The notes beneath the pieces were generated by a model. It made no database searches, was not told where the DNA came from, and saw only the letters and a list, made by a program, of their open reading frames with translations. From NCBI GenBank assembly GCA_002189035.1, contig NEEC01000020.1, positions 1,178,001 to 1,242,000 on the forward strand: a DNA stretch of 64,000 nucleotides, read 5' to 3'. This DNA is from Utricularia gibba. Taxonomy: Eukaryota; Streptophyta; Magnoliopsida; Lamiales; Lentibulariaceae. Made by a program: the position numbers and the translations under genes. Every line of letters starts with the position of its first letter. Positions within the stretch are counted from its first letter, which is position 1. Positions 37,282 to 48,780 of the stretch are shown one piece after another.

Positions 37282-38475
37282 GACTTGAAACTCAAGCTTG
37301 GTTCAAAAAACTTAGTAGTAATAATTGTGTACAATCTATCTTATAATTGTGTTTTCATGTCAAGTATTTTCTTTGATCGAGACTCAAGAGTCATTAAGTT
37401 AGAGTTGAAGATGGAACTTGAATTTATTGATCCGTAGTGGACCCATCGCTCATTTACGACTGGCATGTTTACACCCCGTCGGTCACACACTTCAATTTCT
37501 TCCTTCACATATGCAATACAAATTATTCACTCTCTTTTGGGCTACTCGCTTAGCGGGGCCTCGCCTCGCCTGGATTCATTATTAAATCTCTCTTGCCCCA
37601 GCAAATTATTTCACCCCCACCTTGCAGAATGACTCATCATCCTTTCTTCATTCCTCTAATCCTACTTCTCTCAATCTTCTGTGTACTGGATTTTTCAAGA
37701 CGAGGCAATAAATTCCTTTTGACAGCTTACAGCTGATGTTGTACCACGTATGTGCCACAATTTCTAAGTTGGTGTCTTGGACTAGCGCAATATCAAATGT
37801 TGGACTTGAGAATTAATTATATCAAATATTCAATCAATCGTAACTATTTTTTATATCCCAAATTTTGAGACAAAGTGTGCCCAATAAAAATAATGCTTGG
37901 ATCAATTGTCCCGTGGAAACCAAACGCATAATTTGTATCAAATAATGGGCATTATTTTTGGTATTAAACAAAATAATGGAGATTTTTGACGCAAATGTTC
38001 ACTACACGCAAATGTAGAAGAGGTAGACTAGCTTTAATGGGACCACTTCTACATGAAAATAATTTTGAAGAATAACTATTTTCATTTTTTTGTGTGAAAA
38101 ATAATCATTCTTAATAATAACACTTTATTTGTATATATAAAATATAAGATGATTATTTTTCAAAGTAAAGGCTGCATAAAGTGAAATAGAAGAGACTGAT
38201 TTTATGTATCAAGATAAGCATCAAATGACACGCTACAGTACCATCCACAGAATAACAGTATGTGTGTTTGAAGTTGGGGTCCCCCACATGCTACTAGTTT
38301 ATAATAGCAGACAAAACAAGTGTCCCACATCGGATCATATCATCTCGCTCTCTGTCACTTTTGCAGGAAGGAACTTACAGTTAAAACCTTAAACTGGTGT
38401 GTCATCATTCTCAATCTTCAACACCTTTATTATTCGTTTCCGGATTCAGGGCAGATGGTACCGCTACAGAATCTG
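37282..38475. other. Intergenic region, AP2 3' side
   Basis: Mostly AT-rich. One small plus-strand frame, 37629-37736 (35 codons), starts 'MTHHPFFIPLILLLSIFCVL' and looks like a signal peptide, with nothing protein-like behind it. It could be a stranded first exon or chance. No other gene is supported. Confidence 0.35.
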
Positions 38476-40527
38476 CTATTGCTGCTTTTGCGTTGTTAGT
38501 TTACTTTCGTTGTTGAGGTAATCTGGGAGTTCAATTGTATGGGCGAATCCTGATGATGCTGCATTTGAGACGAATGGCCAGTAGCCACAAGAATCGGCTA
38601 TTGTGCTTCCCTTTAATTCTATCCCCTGCATAAGTTACTGCTTTTAGTTTTATGCAATAAGAAATTGTTCCTAGGCAATAAAGATGGGGTACAGAGATCG
38701 CTTGCAGAGGGAGGAAACTCTATGATTAAACAAATAATACTTTCAATTGCTTTACAGCTAGAGCCTGGAATCATGTACCTTATAAAGGGGACTGATACAT
38801 GAACCTGCTGCAGCATGGCTGTACAAGGGGTGAGTTCCACCAATGGCCTGAGTGTAAAAGAAAAAAAGTAAACAGTAAAACACATAACCAGAAGCAGCAG
38901 CAGGTTTGTATTCTTTAAAAAACCTGCAATTCATCTTTAGGCGCGCTGTGGAGATGAGAACTCCCCAGCTTCTTGATTAACCTATTGTTGCGACTGTTTG
39001 CTGCATCAGGTGGAGCGATGCCCAAGTTCAAATCCAGATCTTGGTGTTCATCTGCAATGAGGATACCTATAGGAACAAAGTTTGGGTTCCAACAGAAAAG
39101 ACAGGATGCGGAAGAATCATCTTTAGTACCTGTCTGATGCTGGGAGCTTAGCTCTTCATCATACATGCTTGGTTCAAAGTTAGTTACGGCTTCTCTACCA
39201 TTGCACTTGATAGCAGCTTTGTCATATGCCCTAAGAAAACCAGACTAACGCTTCTCAAAAAAAGAAATGGAAATAAATAAACCAGATAGACTGTCTGTCG
39301 ACCTTGCAGCTTCGATCTCACTATCAAATAGTCCAAGATAGATGTACCTGCATCAAAAGGACATTTCAAATACTATGCTCAAGGGCCAGGCATCACCAAA
39401 TAGGAAATAGATATTACTTCTTTCCAAGGTATTGTCCCATTCGAGCTTCCCATCTTCCACATTTATGCAGGGTAACTCCTCTATACTTGGAACTCCCTCT
39501 CGCAAACCCCGTGCTCTGGCGACGAAGTATGTGCACGAATTCTTCTTTGGTAAGGTTCCTCATCTGCGGAGCAGTAACAAAGAAAATCCCTCACTATCAA
39601 CGGCTCCAAGTAGATAATTGCAATAGAAACATTGGGGAAGGATCAGCAACCATCTCCAGGTCTTCTTCATAATCACAAACTTCAAAGTTAATATCCGCAT
39701 CCAGTCCACGGAATTTTAGGGCTGCTCGATCATATGCCCTGAAATAAGGATTTCTTATGACATGCCAGATTTTGGGTACCCAAATTACTCAAACAAACAG
39801 GGAGTTCATACCTTGCAGCAGAATGCGCAGTGTCAAAACCACCTACAAAATCAAGTTATGGAAGGAGTGGAGGTGGGATCATCAGCCGGAATCGAATCGA
39901 CTAAGAAAGACGGATCACTTACCTAAGTAAACTTGTTTACCACAATCCCTACAAAGATTATGAGAAACGCGTAATCACATCGTTCTCAGAAAATATTCGT
40001 GGAGTTACACAAGACGAAAGCACCAGTCGACACAGTGGTGTGTGTTCATCACGAAAACAAGATCTGAATCCGATACAAAAGCCCGATAATCATTTCAAAG
40101 ACTGAACTCACCAAATGTGCGATTCCCATCGTCCAGTACGTCGATAGAAAGTAACGCCACGATACTGAGAACTACGAGACCTCGGACCCCTCCTACACTT
40201 CTTCACCTGTTTCCTCCTTTCTGGTCCCTGAAAGAGTGTCTGGTCCTCCAGTTTCTGAACAGGAAAAAACTGCCTCATCACGTAACCGGAAGTCGAATAT
40301 TTCTCACACTCCCCGTTATTCTTCCACACATCAAAACCCACGAAACAACTGGCCTCAGAGTTATCGGCGCTAGAACTCTCCATGATAACATCAGACGACG
40401 CAATAGAACTACCGGAATGCTCAATCGAATCGCCGTTGAGCAGCGAAGTTTTTTTCGAGGCGGCGTCGGACTGATCTGTGACGGTTGATTTAAGATCGAT
40501 GTTCAAATTCAGGCAGAAAATCGCCAT
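38476..40527 (-). CDS. euAP2-class transcription factor (AP2/TOE-like), miR172 target
   Basis: Ten exons splice in frame to 399 aa: 40112-40527, 39923-39948, 39812-39842, 39651-39738, 39418-39563, 39303-39347, 39130-39230, 38924-39051, 38779-38847 and 38476-38625. All introns are GT-AG. The protein has '[17 protein letters not shown]', the basic motif running into AP2 repeat 1 (about residues 119-178, '[17 protein letters not shown]'). AP2 repeat 2 follows (about 211-270, '[18 protein letters not shown]', '[10 protein letters not shown]'). An EAR-type repression motif DLDLNL is at 289-294. 'NAASSGF' in the last exon encodes the miR172 site. euAP2 proteins control flowering time and floral organ identity, usually as TOPLESS-recruiting repressors. 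The N-terminal 'FCLNLNIDL' resembles the family's first motif. The start is the first in-frame ATG. The intron 39052-39129 is 78 nt and open, so its removal rests on family comparison. Confidence 0.93.
38544..38564 (-). promoter_or_regulatory. miR172 target site
   Basis: The minus strand reads ATGCAGCATCATCAGGATTC plus G. The inner 19 bases match the standard miR172 site of AP2/TOE genes; only the two end bases differ from its common form. It lies in the last coding exon, within the codons for AASSGF, its usual place. Confidence 0.9.
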
Positions 40528-40586
40528 GCCCCCAATCCTCCTCCTCTAGCTCCCGCGACACGAAAGGAGAAAAACGCATGTAGGTA

Positions 40587-40602
40587 GGGGGGGGGGGGGG
40601 GG
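40587..40602. repeat. G16 run upstream of the AP2 gene
   Basis: Sixteen G in a row on the plus strand (C on the gene's sense strand), 60 bp before the AP2 start codon. Such runs are prone to length change and can form quadruplex DNA; sequencing error in length is possible. Confidence 0.7.
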
Positions 40603-40619
40603 AGTCCACACGAGAAGAA

Positions 40620-42150
40620 AGGAATAGAGTGATGCATATGCTGACGCCTGACTCGGTTTATTCAATCAAAACGGCTTTTGGCCTTATGGGATCCTAAAAT
40701 TGTTTAATAATCAAATAAGAAAACAAAAAACGATTAAATGACTATTTGGTAATACAAATTACAACAGCACAAGTAGTTGTTACATTTTAATCTATTAGTT
40801 CATGGGTGATTTTTATTTCTGCAATTTCCATTACACAGTATTTTTGTTTATTATATTGGGAGATGCACCATTCTTCTTCTTCTTATTATTATTATTGTAA
40901 TGTTCGTATTGGAGGAACAAATACAAACATTTATGTTCATTTAACTAAAGTTCATAATCGTTTAAGAATGTTCATGAATACATATATTTAATAATTAATA
41001 TTTTATTTCAAATTAGTTGAGAAAAATAAAATATTTTTATATAATTAAATTTAAATACAAAAATTTTATATTAATAAATTTCTGATAGAATATATAATAA
41101 ATAAAATAATAGAATTTTAATTTTCGAAATCAAAACATATCAATTGGTTCAATAATTATTATTTATAATATCACATATATTATAGGAATAATAATAACAT
41201 ACTTATAATATTGGTTAAGATAATATATTTTGTATTATTTTTTATATAAATTCAAAATAAAAAATATTGATTCAATATTAATATTATAATCAAACAAAAT
41301 CAAGTATAATCAAATAATGATCTTGTTTGTATTTGATTATGAAATTAATCAAACATAGATTTTGCCTTTGTTTGTTTGTTTATATTATTTAAACGAAAAT
41401 AAATGATTTTGATTCAAACAAATACAATTTGAATACGAGTTGTTCATTCATTATAACAACATTAAAGATCCTTTTTAAAATTTTATCATGAATAATTTTC
41501 CCAAAATGCTCACTATGTCATGCAAATGTCTTTTTTCTTCCGTCAATAAATCGAACCTCCAAACTAAATTATCAATTTAGCCATGTGCAAAAAAGTTATG
41601 GGTCAAATTCTTCTGTTTGAGAATTATTGGTCAAATAATCAGATTTCATGTATTTATTTATCAAATAATCATATTTTTTTCTCCACTAAATATGGAGCCG
41701 TATTTCATCCAATATAAATAAATAAAAGTATATATAACACAATATATCCATAATAAACAAATATAAATTTAAATACATATCATTGAAAATCTCTTTAAAT
41801 AAAAATATGAAATTTCAATTATATAAAATTAAAAAAACGAAATTGAAACATGTGGTCAAATCCAAATTTTAACAGATTTTGTGATAAACAACAATCATAT
41901 TAAATAGAAAAAAAAAATATTTGTTTTTTCCGATGCTTAGGAGTTATCAACGGCCATTGATGACACATAATTTGTAGTAATTTTTAATTTAAAAAGTTGT
42001 ATTAAGAATTTCAACATTTTAATAGTGTTAATGTAATTATGTTTTTACTCAAATATTTGGATTAAATCAATGATTTAATCTAAATCATGATATAATCTTA
42101 TTTTTCTAATTTAGTAACAAGCCCAAGTATTTCACATTTCAAAAGCATAT
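40620..42150. other. AT-rich intergenic region
   Basis: No gene found. It includes a short TTC/TTA microsatellite near 40871-40895 and long AT-rich stretches. Its first few hundred bases must contain the AP2 promoter, but no motif stands out. Confidence 0.45.
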
Positions 42151-42158
42151 GTTGAACC

Positions 42159-42611
42159 TATTGGACAATGATGTTGAAATTGAGACAAATCAGAAGCAAC
42201 AGAGGCGTGAGGCATAACAATGCAAGCTGAAGGGAAAAGACGCCAGGGAGGAAAATTGCTTCAGAAAATCCTTCACTAGAAATCATTGGAAAAAAATACA
42301 GACATTGGGCTTATTATTATAGGCCCAATAAATAACATATCATATCATACACATAAGCAGAATCATGTTGGACCCAGCAATGATTGAAGCCTGATCCATC
42401 AAAGACCATCTCCTCCAAGGAAATGACTGTTGTATGTTGGAGAATTGAAATGAGAGTTCTCAGAGGATAAGGTATCTCAAATCACTCAATCCAACGGCTA
42501 TTTTTGTATTATATAAATACAACTTCATTGTAATAAATACATATATTGTCTTTGTAATGAATAACTCAATACAATACCCAATTCTCCAACAACAACCCCC
42601 TTCTCCCAACA
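42159..42611 (+). repeat. 5' LTR of copia C
   Basis: Direct repeat of 46707-47161. The start is changed (TATTGGACA against TGTTGGACA); the end is CCCAACA in both. Confidence 0.85.
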
Positions 42612-45600
42612 GCAAAAACCACAAAATACGTCTCAATATCCACTACCACGTTTGAAGCCATCCATTCAACCATTGACCTTATTTGGACTTCCAACATGGT
42701 GAACCCGACATGAAAGAAGATCCACACGTTGCTCTTTTGACAAGTCCAAAATCAAAGAAAAAAGGGATATCGGAGGTAAGTGAAAACTTTGAAAACATTT
42801 TGTTGACTGTGGTCATTTACCTCACTTAGGAACTCAAATCCACAAAATGGAGGGACCCCCTGTCTTCAATGGGCAAGACTATGACATTTGGGCTACCTGA
42901 ATATGCACGATCTATGGACTGTCTTTGAGGATCCTAGCAGCCAAGACCCACTACAAAAATTAGACAAAGCTGCAGCGTTAGTAAAGAAAGCCAAGGTTAT
43001 GATAGGAAAAGCAGTAACCACCGAAGTATACAAGCAGATTCTACAATGCAAAGGACCAAAAGAGGCTTGGGAAAAGCTAGAGATCTACGACAAAGATAAG
43101 AACTCTCAAAAAATAGAGATATCTCATAATTGGAATCGCTTTGAAAACCTGACATTTACTCCAGGTATGACAATCAATCAATTCTATGAAGTTCTAAAAG
43201 GTGTAGTATTGCAACTTCAACTGGGCAAACAAGTCGATGATGACAGAATCAAAAGAAGGATTATAAATACCTTACCTAGAATCTAGGAAAACAAGGGCTA
43301 TGGCTAATAGACAGCGGATGTAGTCACCATTTGACAAATAACAAAGACTCCTTCTCAATGCTTAAAGAAATTATTGGAAAATTCATTGAGATCATAGATG
43401 GGAAATTAATACTTGTAAGAGGACAAGGAATGGTGCTCATATGATCAAACTTGGTGATGTAACTTTATACCAGAGGCTTCTCATAACCTATTAAGTACAG
43501 GATAACTCGTTGAAAAAGGATTTAAGGTGTATTTTGAAGAAAATCAATGTACTATAAGGGACTCTGACAGCAATGTTATACTTACTGCTCAGATGTATAA
43601 TAGAGTATTTCCATTGAATCTGACAGATCCACTCACATAGCAGACTCTGTGCCTCACTATATTTGAGACAAGATGCACTTGGCACAAGAGAATGGGACAT
43701 CATCACTATACAGCCCTCTCTCACCTATGCAAGAGAAACTTGGCACTCGGAATATGAGATATTAGTGGGAAAGAAAATACCTGCAGAATTTGTGTGGAAT
43801 GCAAGATGGATAGAAAATCGTTTCCCAAGCTTGTTGTTCCAGCTGAAAACAATCTTGAAGTAGTCACTATAGATGTGTGTGGACCCATGAGAACTCCTAC
43901 ATGAGTGGGGAAGAGATACTATGTCATATTCATAGATGAACATATCAAGTACACTTGGATCTATCTCCTTAAGTTGAAATCAGAAGTAGTACATTATTTT
44001 AAAATATTCAAAGCAGTATTAGAAGCTCAAAGTGGAAGAAGGGTACTCACACTGCATTCCAACAACAAAGGGGAGTACTGCTCATTTGAGCTGAAATAGT
44101 TATGTGACCTGAATGGTATTATGCACTAATTTACAGCACCTTACTCATCAGAATAGAACAGAATATGTGAAAGAAGGAATAGAAAAATAGTGAACATGGC
44201 AAGCTGTCTACTTCATGAAAAAAAACCTACTTACTCATTTTTGGGGAGAAGCTGTAAACACAGTGTTATATCTGCTCAATCGTCTTCCCTTAAAAGGAAC
44301 TCCAGAAAACAAGACTCCCTACGAATTGTGGCACAACAAAATTCCGGATTTGAGTTACATAAGAATATTTGGGTCGATTTGCTACATCCATATTCCAAAG
44401 GAAAAAGGAAGCAAATGGATAAGAAATCAGAACCAAAGCTTACAGAGTATTGAACCTGAAAAACAAATGAAGTACAAATTAACAAAAATATCATTGTAGA
44501 TGAATCTGAAGTTTATGATTGGGGTCACATCTCATTACCTAAGAAAAATAGCACGGCTCATTTCTCGTAGAACCCATTTCCTCTTGAAGATCAAAATCAA
44601 TTACCTGAAACCCACAATCTGAATGCATAGACCCAAGGAAATGTGCCACCTACACCAAAAACTGGAAGAACTATTACTATGTCAATTAAATTTGAAAGAA
44701 TTTTTGCAAGAGAGAGTATGGTGGAACCATCTACAAAATGCAACGTAACTCACTTACCAAGTGAATATTCACATCCATCTACCCCGGAAGAATCAACGGG
44801 AGAGGAATGGGCAATTCAAGACGTACTCAAGACCTTACAGTCAAAAAGAGCCTATAGCATAAGACTATACCTATGTGAATAAATGACTATGCTTGTGCTG
44901 TCTTTGAAGAGAAAAAAAAGGAGAAATTAAGTTTTAGAAAAACTATGACAGCAACGAGGAAGAATTATCCAACTTCTCAATATACAGTTATGCTTCAGAT
45001 GCTTCGCCAAAGAATAGATCGACCCTGTTCCCATTCTTTTTCGGTGCACTCGCTTTATATCTACGACACACAAGGAAGGACGCAATGGGAAAGAAGCAGC
45101 CCTAGCCTCTGTCCGGTCGATCATTCCACTGGCATCTCGCATTCACAACTCCGTTTGACTGCAGCTCGGGGACATGAACCCATTAGTGTTCAAGAAGCAC
45201 TAAGAGACCCTAAGTAGACGAAATCAATAGATAATGAATTCGACTCTATACACAAATATGGAGTATGGATTGCTGTATCAAAGCCGAAAGGTATAAAACC
45301 TCAGGATCTTAAATTCATATTTAGATTGAAGCTGAACCTAGATAGCAATTTAAACAAAAGAAAATCAAGTCTAGTGGTAAAAGGGTACCTCCAAAGGGCT
45401 GGTGTTGATTACTTCGACACCCTCGCTCCTGTGGCATAGTTGGACACCATAAAGTTAGTGGTTGCACCAAGTAGAAATTGCATCACCTTGATATCCAAAC
45501 AGCATTTTTACACGGAGAACTCACTGAAGATATCTATGTCAATCCTCCCCAGGATTTTTCATCAGGGACAATTCGGATCATATCCTAAAACTCAATAAAG

Positions 45601-46706
45601 CCTTGTATGAACTCAAAGAGGCTTCTAAGAAGTGATACTTAACCATTGATACATTCTTCTTGGAACAAGGTTATAAAAGGAGCAAAAATGGCACTACACT
45701 CTACATCCTAGATGATCAAAGGGGAAAAATTATAATTTCACTATATGTGAACGACATTATGATAATAGGTAGCAGTGAGGAATTAATTTCAGAACAAAAG
45801 GGCTTGCTACAAAAAAGATTCGAACTAACTGACCTTGGACTAGCTCAATATATTCTAGGAATGGAGATTCTGCAAGAAGAGGACTTCATATTTTTAATCA
45901 AAGAAAGTACACCAAGTATCTGCTGAAAAGGATGAATATGAGCAATGCAAAGCCCTCATCTACACCTTTTTCACCAGAAATTAAATAGAAATTAACAAAA
46001 CAAGAGGGCTTACCTACTGATGTGCAGGAAAATCATAAGATTATTGAGACCTTAATGTACCTCACTGCTACAAGACCTGACATAACATTTACAGTATCCT
46101 TTTTATCTAGGTTTATGCACTGCTCACACACGATACACATGGAAATAACAAAAATAGTACTCAGATATTTAAATTCCAATATTCCAAGGGTTTGTTGATT
46201 CCGATTTTGCAGGACACGAACAGGAATGCAAATCAACTACTGGTAACCTTTTAACCTTGCGATTAGCTGGTTTTGCTTAGAATAGCAGAAAACAGGATGT
46301 CACCATTGAATCCTCTGCAGAAGCAGAGTACGTAGTTGACGCTTCAGCTGAAGTTTCAGCTGCAAATTACGTGCAATGGCTCATCAAAATCTGCAAGGAT
46401 CTGAAAATTCCAATACGAAAACCACTAATTCTCAAAATAGACAACAAATCGACCATCAACATAGCATAAAATCCAGTAATATTTGGAAGAACAAAGCACA
46501 TCAAAATCAAGTATCATGTGCTTCGTGATTATGTGAAAGAAGGATCGATTGATTTAGAGTATGTACCATAAGAGGAACAAGTGGCAAACGTACTCAACAA
46601 AAGCCTATTTCCAAAATATTTCAACAAAATCAGGGAAATGTTGGGGCTCAGAAACAAACCTTTGGAAGAAAACACCCTACATCTCCATTCCAACATCAAG
46701 GGAGGA

Positions 46707-47161
46707 TGTTGGACATTGATGTTGAAATTGAGACAAATTGGAAGCAACAGAGGCGTGAGGTAAAACAGCGCGAGCCAAAGGGAAAAGATGCGAGGGAGAA
46801 AAACTACTTCAGAAAACCCTTCACTAAAATTCATTGGAAAAATACAGATATTGGGCTTATTATTATAGACCCAATAAATAGCATATCAGATCATACATAT
46901 AAGAAAAATTACACTAGGCCTAGGAATGACTTAAGCCCGATCTAGCAAAGATCATCTCCTCCAAGGAAATGACCGTTGTCGATTGAAGGAGAACCAAAGT
47001 GAGAGTTCTGAGAGGATAAGATATCTCAAATCACTGAGTTCAAAAGCTACTTTTGTGTTCTATAAATACAGCTTCATTGTAGTAGAATACATATATTGTT
47101 TTTGTACTGAACAATACAATACAATACCCAATTCTCCAACAACAACCCTCTTCTCCCAACA
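46707..47161 (+). repeat. 3' LTR of copia C
   Basis: Runs from TGTTGGACA to CCCAACA, preceded by the polypurine tract at 46697-46706. Confidence 0.88.
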
Positions 47162-48780
47162 TCAATTCTTGATAGGGGGACCAAGAGGTAGATGGTCACA
47201 CATTACACTCTTCATTGATTTCCATATGAGTTTAAAGTATTGGTTAGATAAGAACAACCTCTTTATAATGATTTAGGAGTCATTAGTTTAATAGTTAAAA
47301 AATTACAAATGAAAATTATTTTATTAGATATACATCAAATAAAATTAATGATAAAAAACGAAAAACTAATAGAAATGTTAACTAATACTTTTTCTATCTT
47401 TTTTTGTATACATATTTGAATTTCAAAATTTTTTTAACGTATTTTGTCCAATTCATTAAAAATAATATGTGAAAAATATTCGTATGATTTTCATAAAAAA
47501 ATTAGATAACATATATATAGATTATATCATTAATTTAATATTTACGATTGAAATATTATATTAATAAAACATTTGTATTAAAATATAATATTTTTTTAAT
47601 GTTTGTATTCAAACTGTTTGAAAAATGAAAACGTTTTTAACAAATATTTGTATGTAAAATGAGGTAAACTATGGAAACGTTTGTATGCATTTTGATTTTT
47701 TTTTTCTTAAAAACAATACCTTGTTGAGCACGAGTTCCACTCCACGAGTTATGCATAGAACCTATCAAGTCAAAAATCAATTTTGCGACTCGACAAATAT
47801 GGGTCGACAGGTTGTAATGGTATATCAGTCTCATAGTCACGGTTTGACTTGGGTCAATATAGTATATTTAAAATTCATTTATTATTTATAATATTATATT
47901 TATTTATTAAAAACTTATTCCCGTTAAAACACACACTTCTCACCTATATTTACACACAATGCCACCTTGAATAAGGATTGTGAATCAATTTTTGAGTTTC
48001 TAAAGCAATTGAAAAGGTCGAGAGGATGCCACATCAGACACATTGAGGCTGCCGTTCATAGTATCCGACAGGCTCTAATTATTGCGTCTGCTATTGCTAG
48101 CCGAAATATATATATATATATTATATATATCCGGAGCTCGTTAAAAATTAATTAATTTCAATAAACGCACAGCTTACACCTTTCTCTCGCGGTTGCCGAG
48201 TGCCTCCAAAAGGGGTGAGGAGGAGGACGGACAAATGAAAAAATCTTCCATAATTTGCCCTTCGATTTGGTGGATCCACAGATCTACGCCTCCTCGTTCG
48301 CCTGCAGGTCTCCCTTCCTTGTCCACCATTTTCACATTCCAAGGTAGCTTCATTGTTGAGTTTGGAGTCACCCCTCGTTCTTGTTGTGCTTGGATTACTG
48401 ATTTATAATTCCCTAATGAATGATGTTGTCTGATGTTTGTGATTTTGTGGTTTTCGTTTTGAAGGAGCAGTTTTTCTGTATCTTGATGGTTTCTGAATGA
48501 TTTCATTGTTTGATTGGCCACACAATTGCCCTCTCTGTGTTCTCATCTGTATCTGTAGGCCCTCTAGTTTTGATCATTTGCATTAACTGCCCATTTTTTG
48601 CTACTTCTCGTGAATTGACCTGCGTTAACCGAATGAATGTATATCTGGCTACGTATGCAGCTCCCGTTGAATTCTGGTATGAAACGCAGTTCAGTTTTCC
48701 AGAGGGTTTTTGTAGAAGTACGACCAGACTGAATTCTGGTGTGGTGCGCTAGAACTTGTTTAGTTTGGAGGAGATGAGGG
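47162..48780. other. Spacer and probable PP2C leader
   Basis: Left part: AT-rich, with a block of 'gactcgacaaatatgggtcg'-type words (47700-47860) like those of hAT ends. An (AT)n run is near 48107. From about 48180 the sequence becomes less AT-rich and is probably the PP2C 5' leader; 'CCAAG/GTAGCTTC' (48341) and 'ATCTGTAG/GCCC' (48559) could bound a leader intron. That splice is a guess. Confidence 0.4.

Larger units (their letters stand above)
42159..47161 (+). mobile_element. Ty1/copia retrotransposon C, degenerate, with both LTRs
   Basis: LTRs of about 453 bp (42159-42611) and 455 bp (46707-47161) are direct repeats. A polypurine tract 'aagggagga' sits right before the 3' LTR. A TGGTGAACCCGACATGA primer-like site lies at about 42696, some 85 bp inside the 5' LTR. 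The interior keeps copia order: gag (42847-43286, 'FNGQDYDIWAT', 'LQCKGPKEAWEKLE'); protease (about 43297, 'LWLIDSGCSHHLTNN'); integrase (43650-44450, 'VIFIDEHIKYTWIYLLK', 'NKGEYCSFELK'); RT (45190-45990, 'QEALRDPK', 'YVNDIMIIGSSEE' with the catalytic motif changed to YVND); and RNase H (46050-46640, 'SSAEAEYV', 'FGRTKHIKIKYH'). Stops are frequent throughout. The stretch 45010-45175 does not align with copia. No matching target duplication was found at the LTR borders. Confidence 0.88.

Noticed and set aside
47967-48155. Short plus-strand frame before the PP2C as an upstream exon
   Set aside because: It fits no PP2C N terminus and has no convincing donor joining it to the gene.
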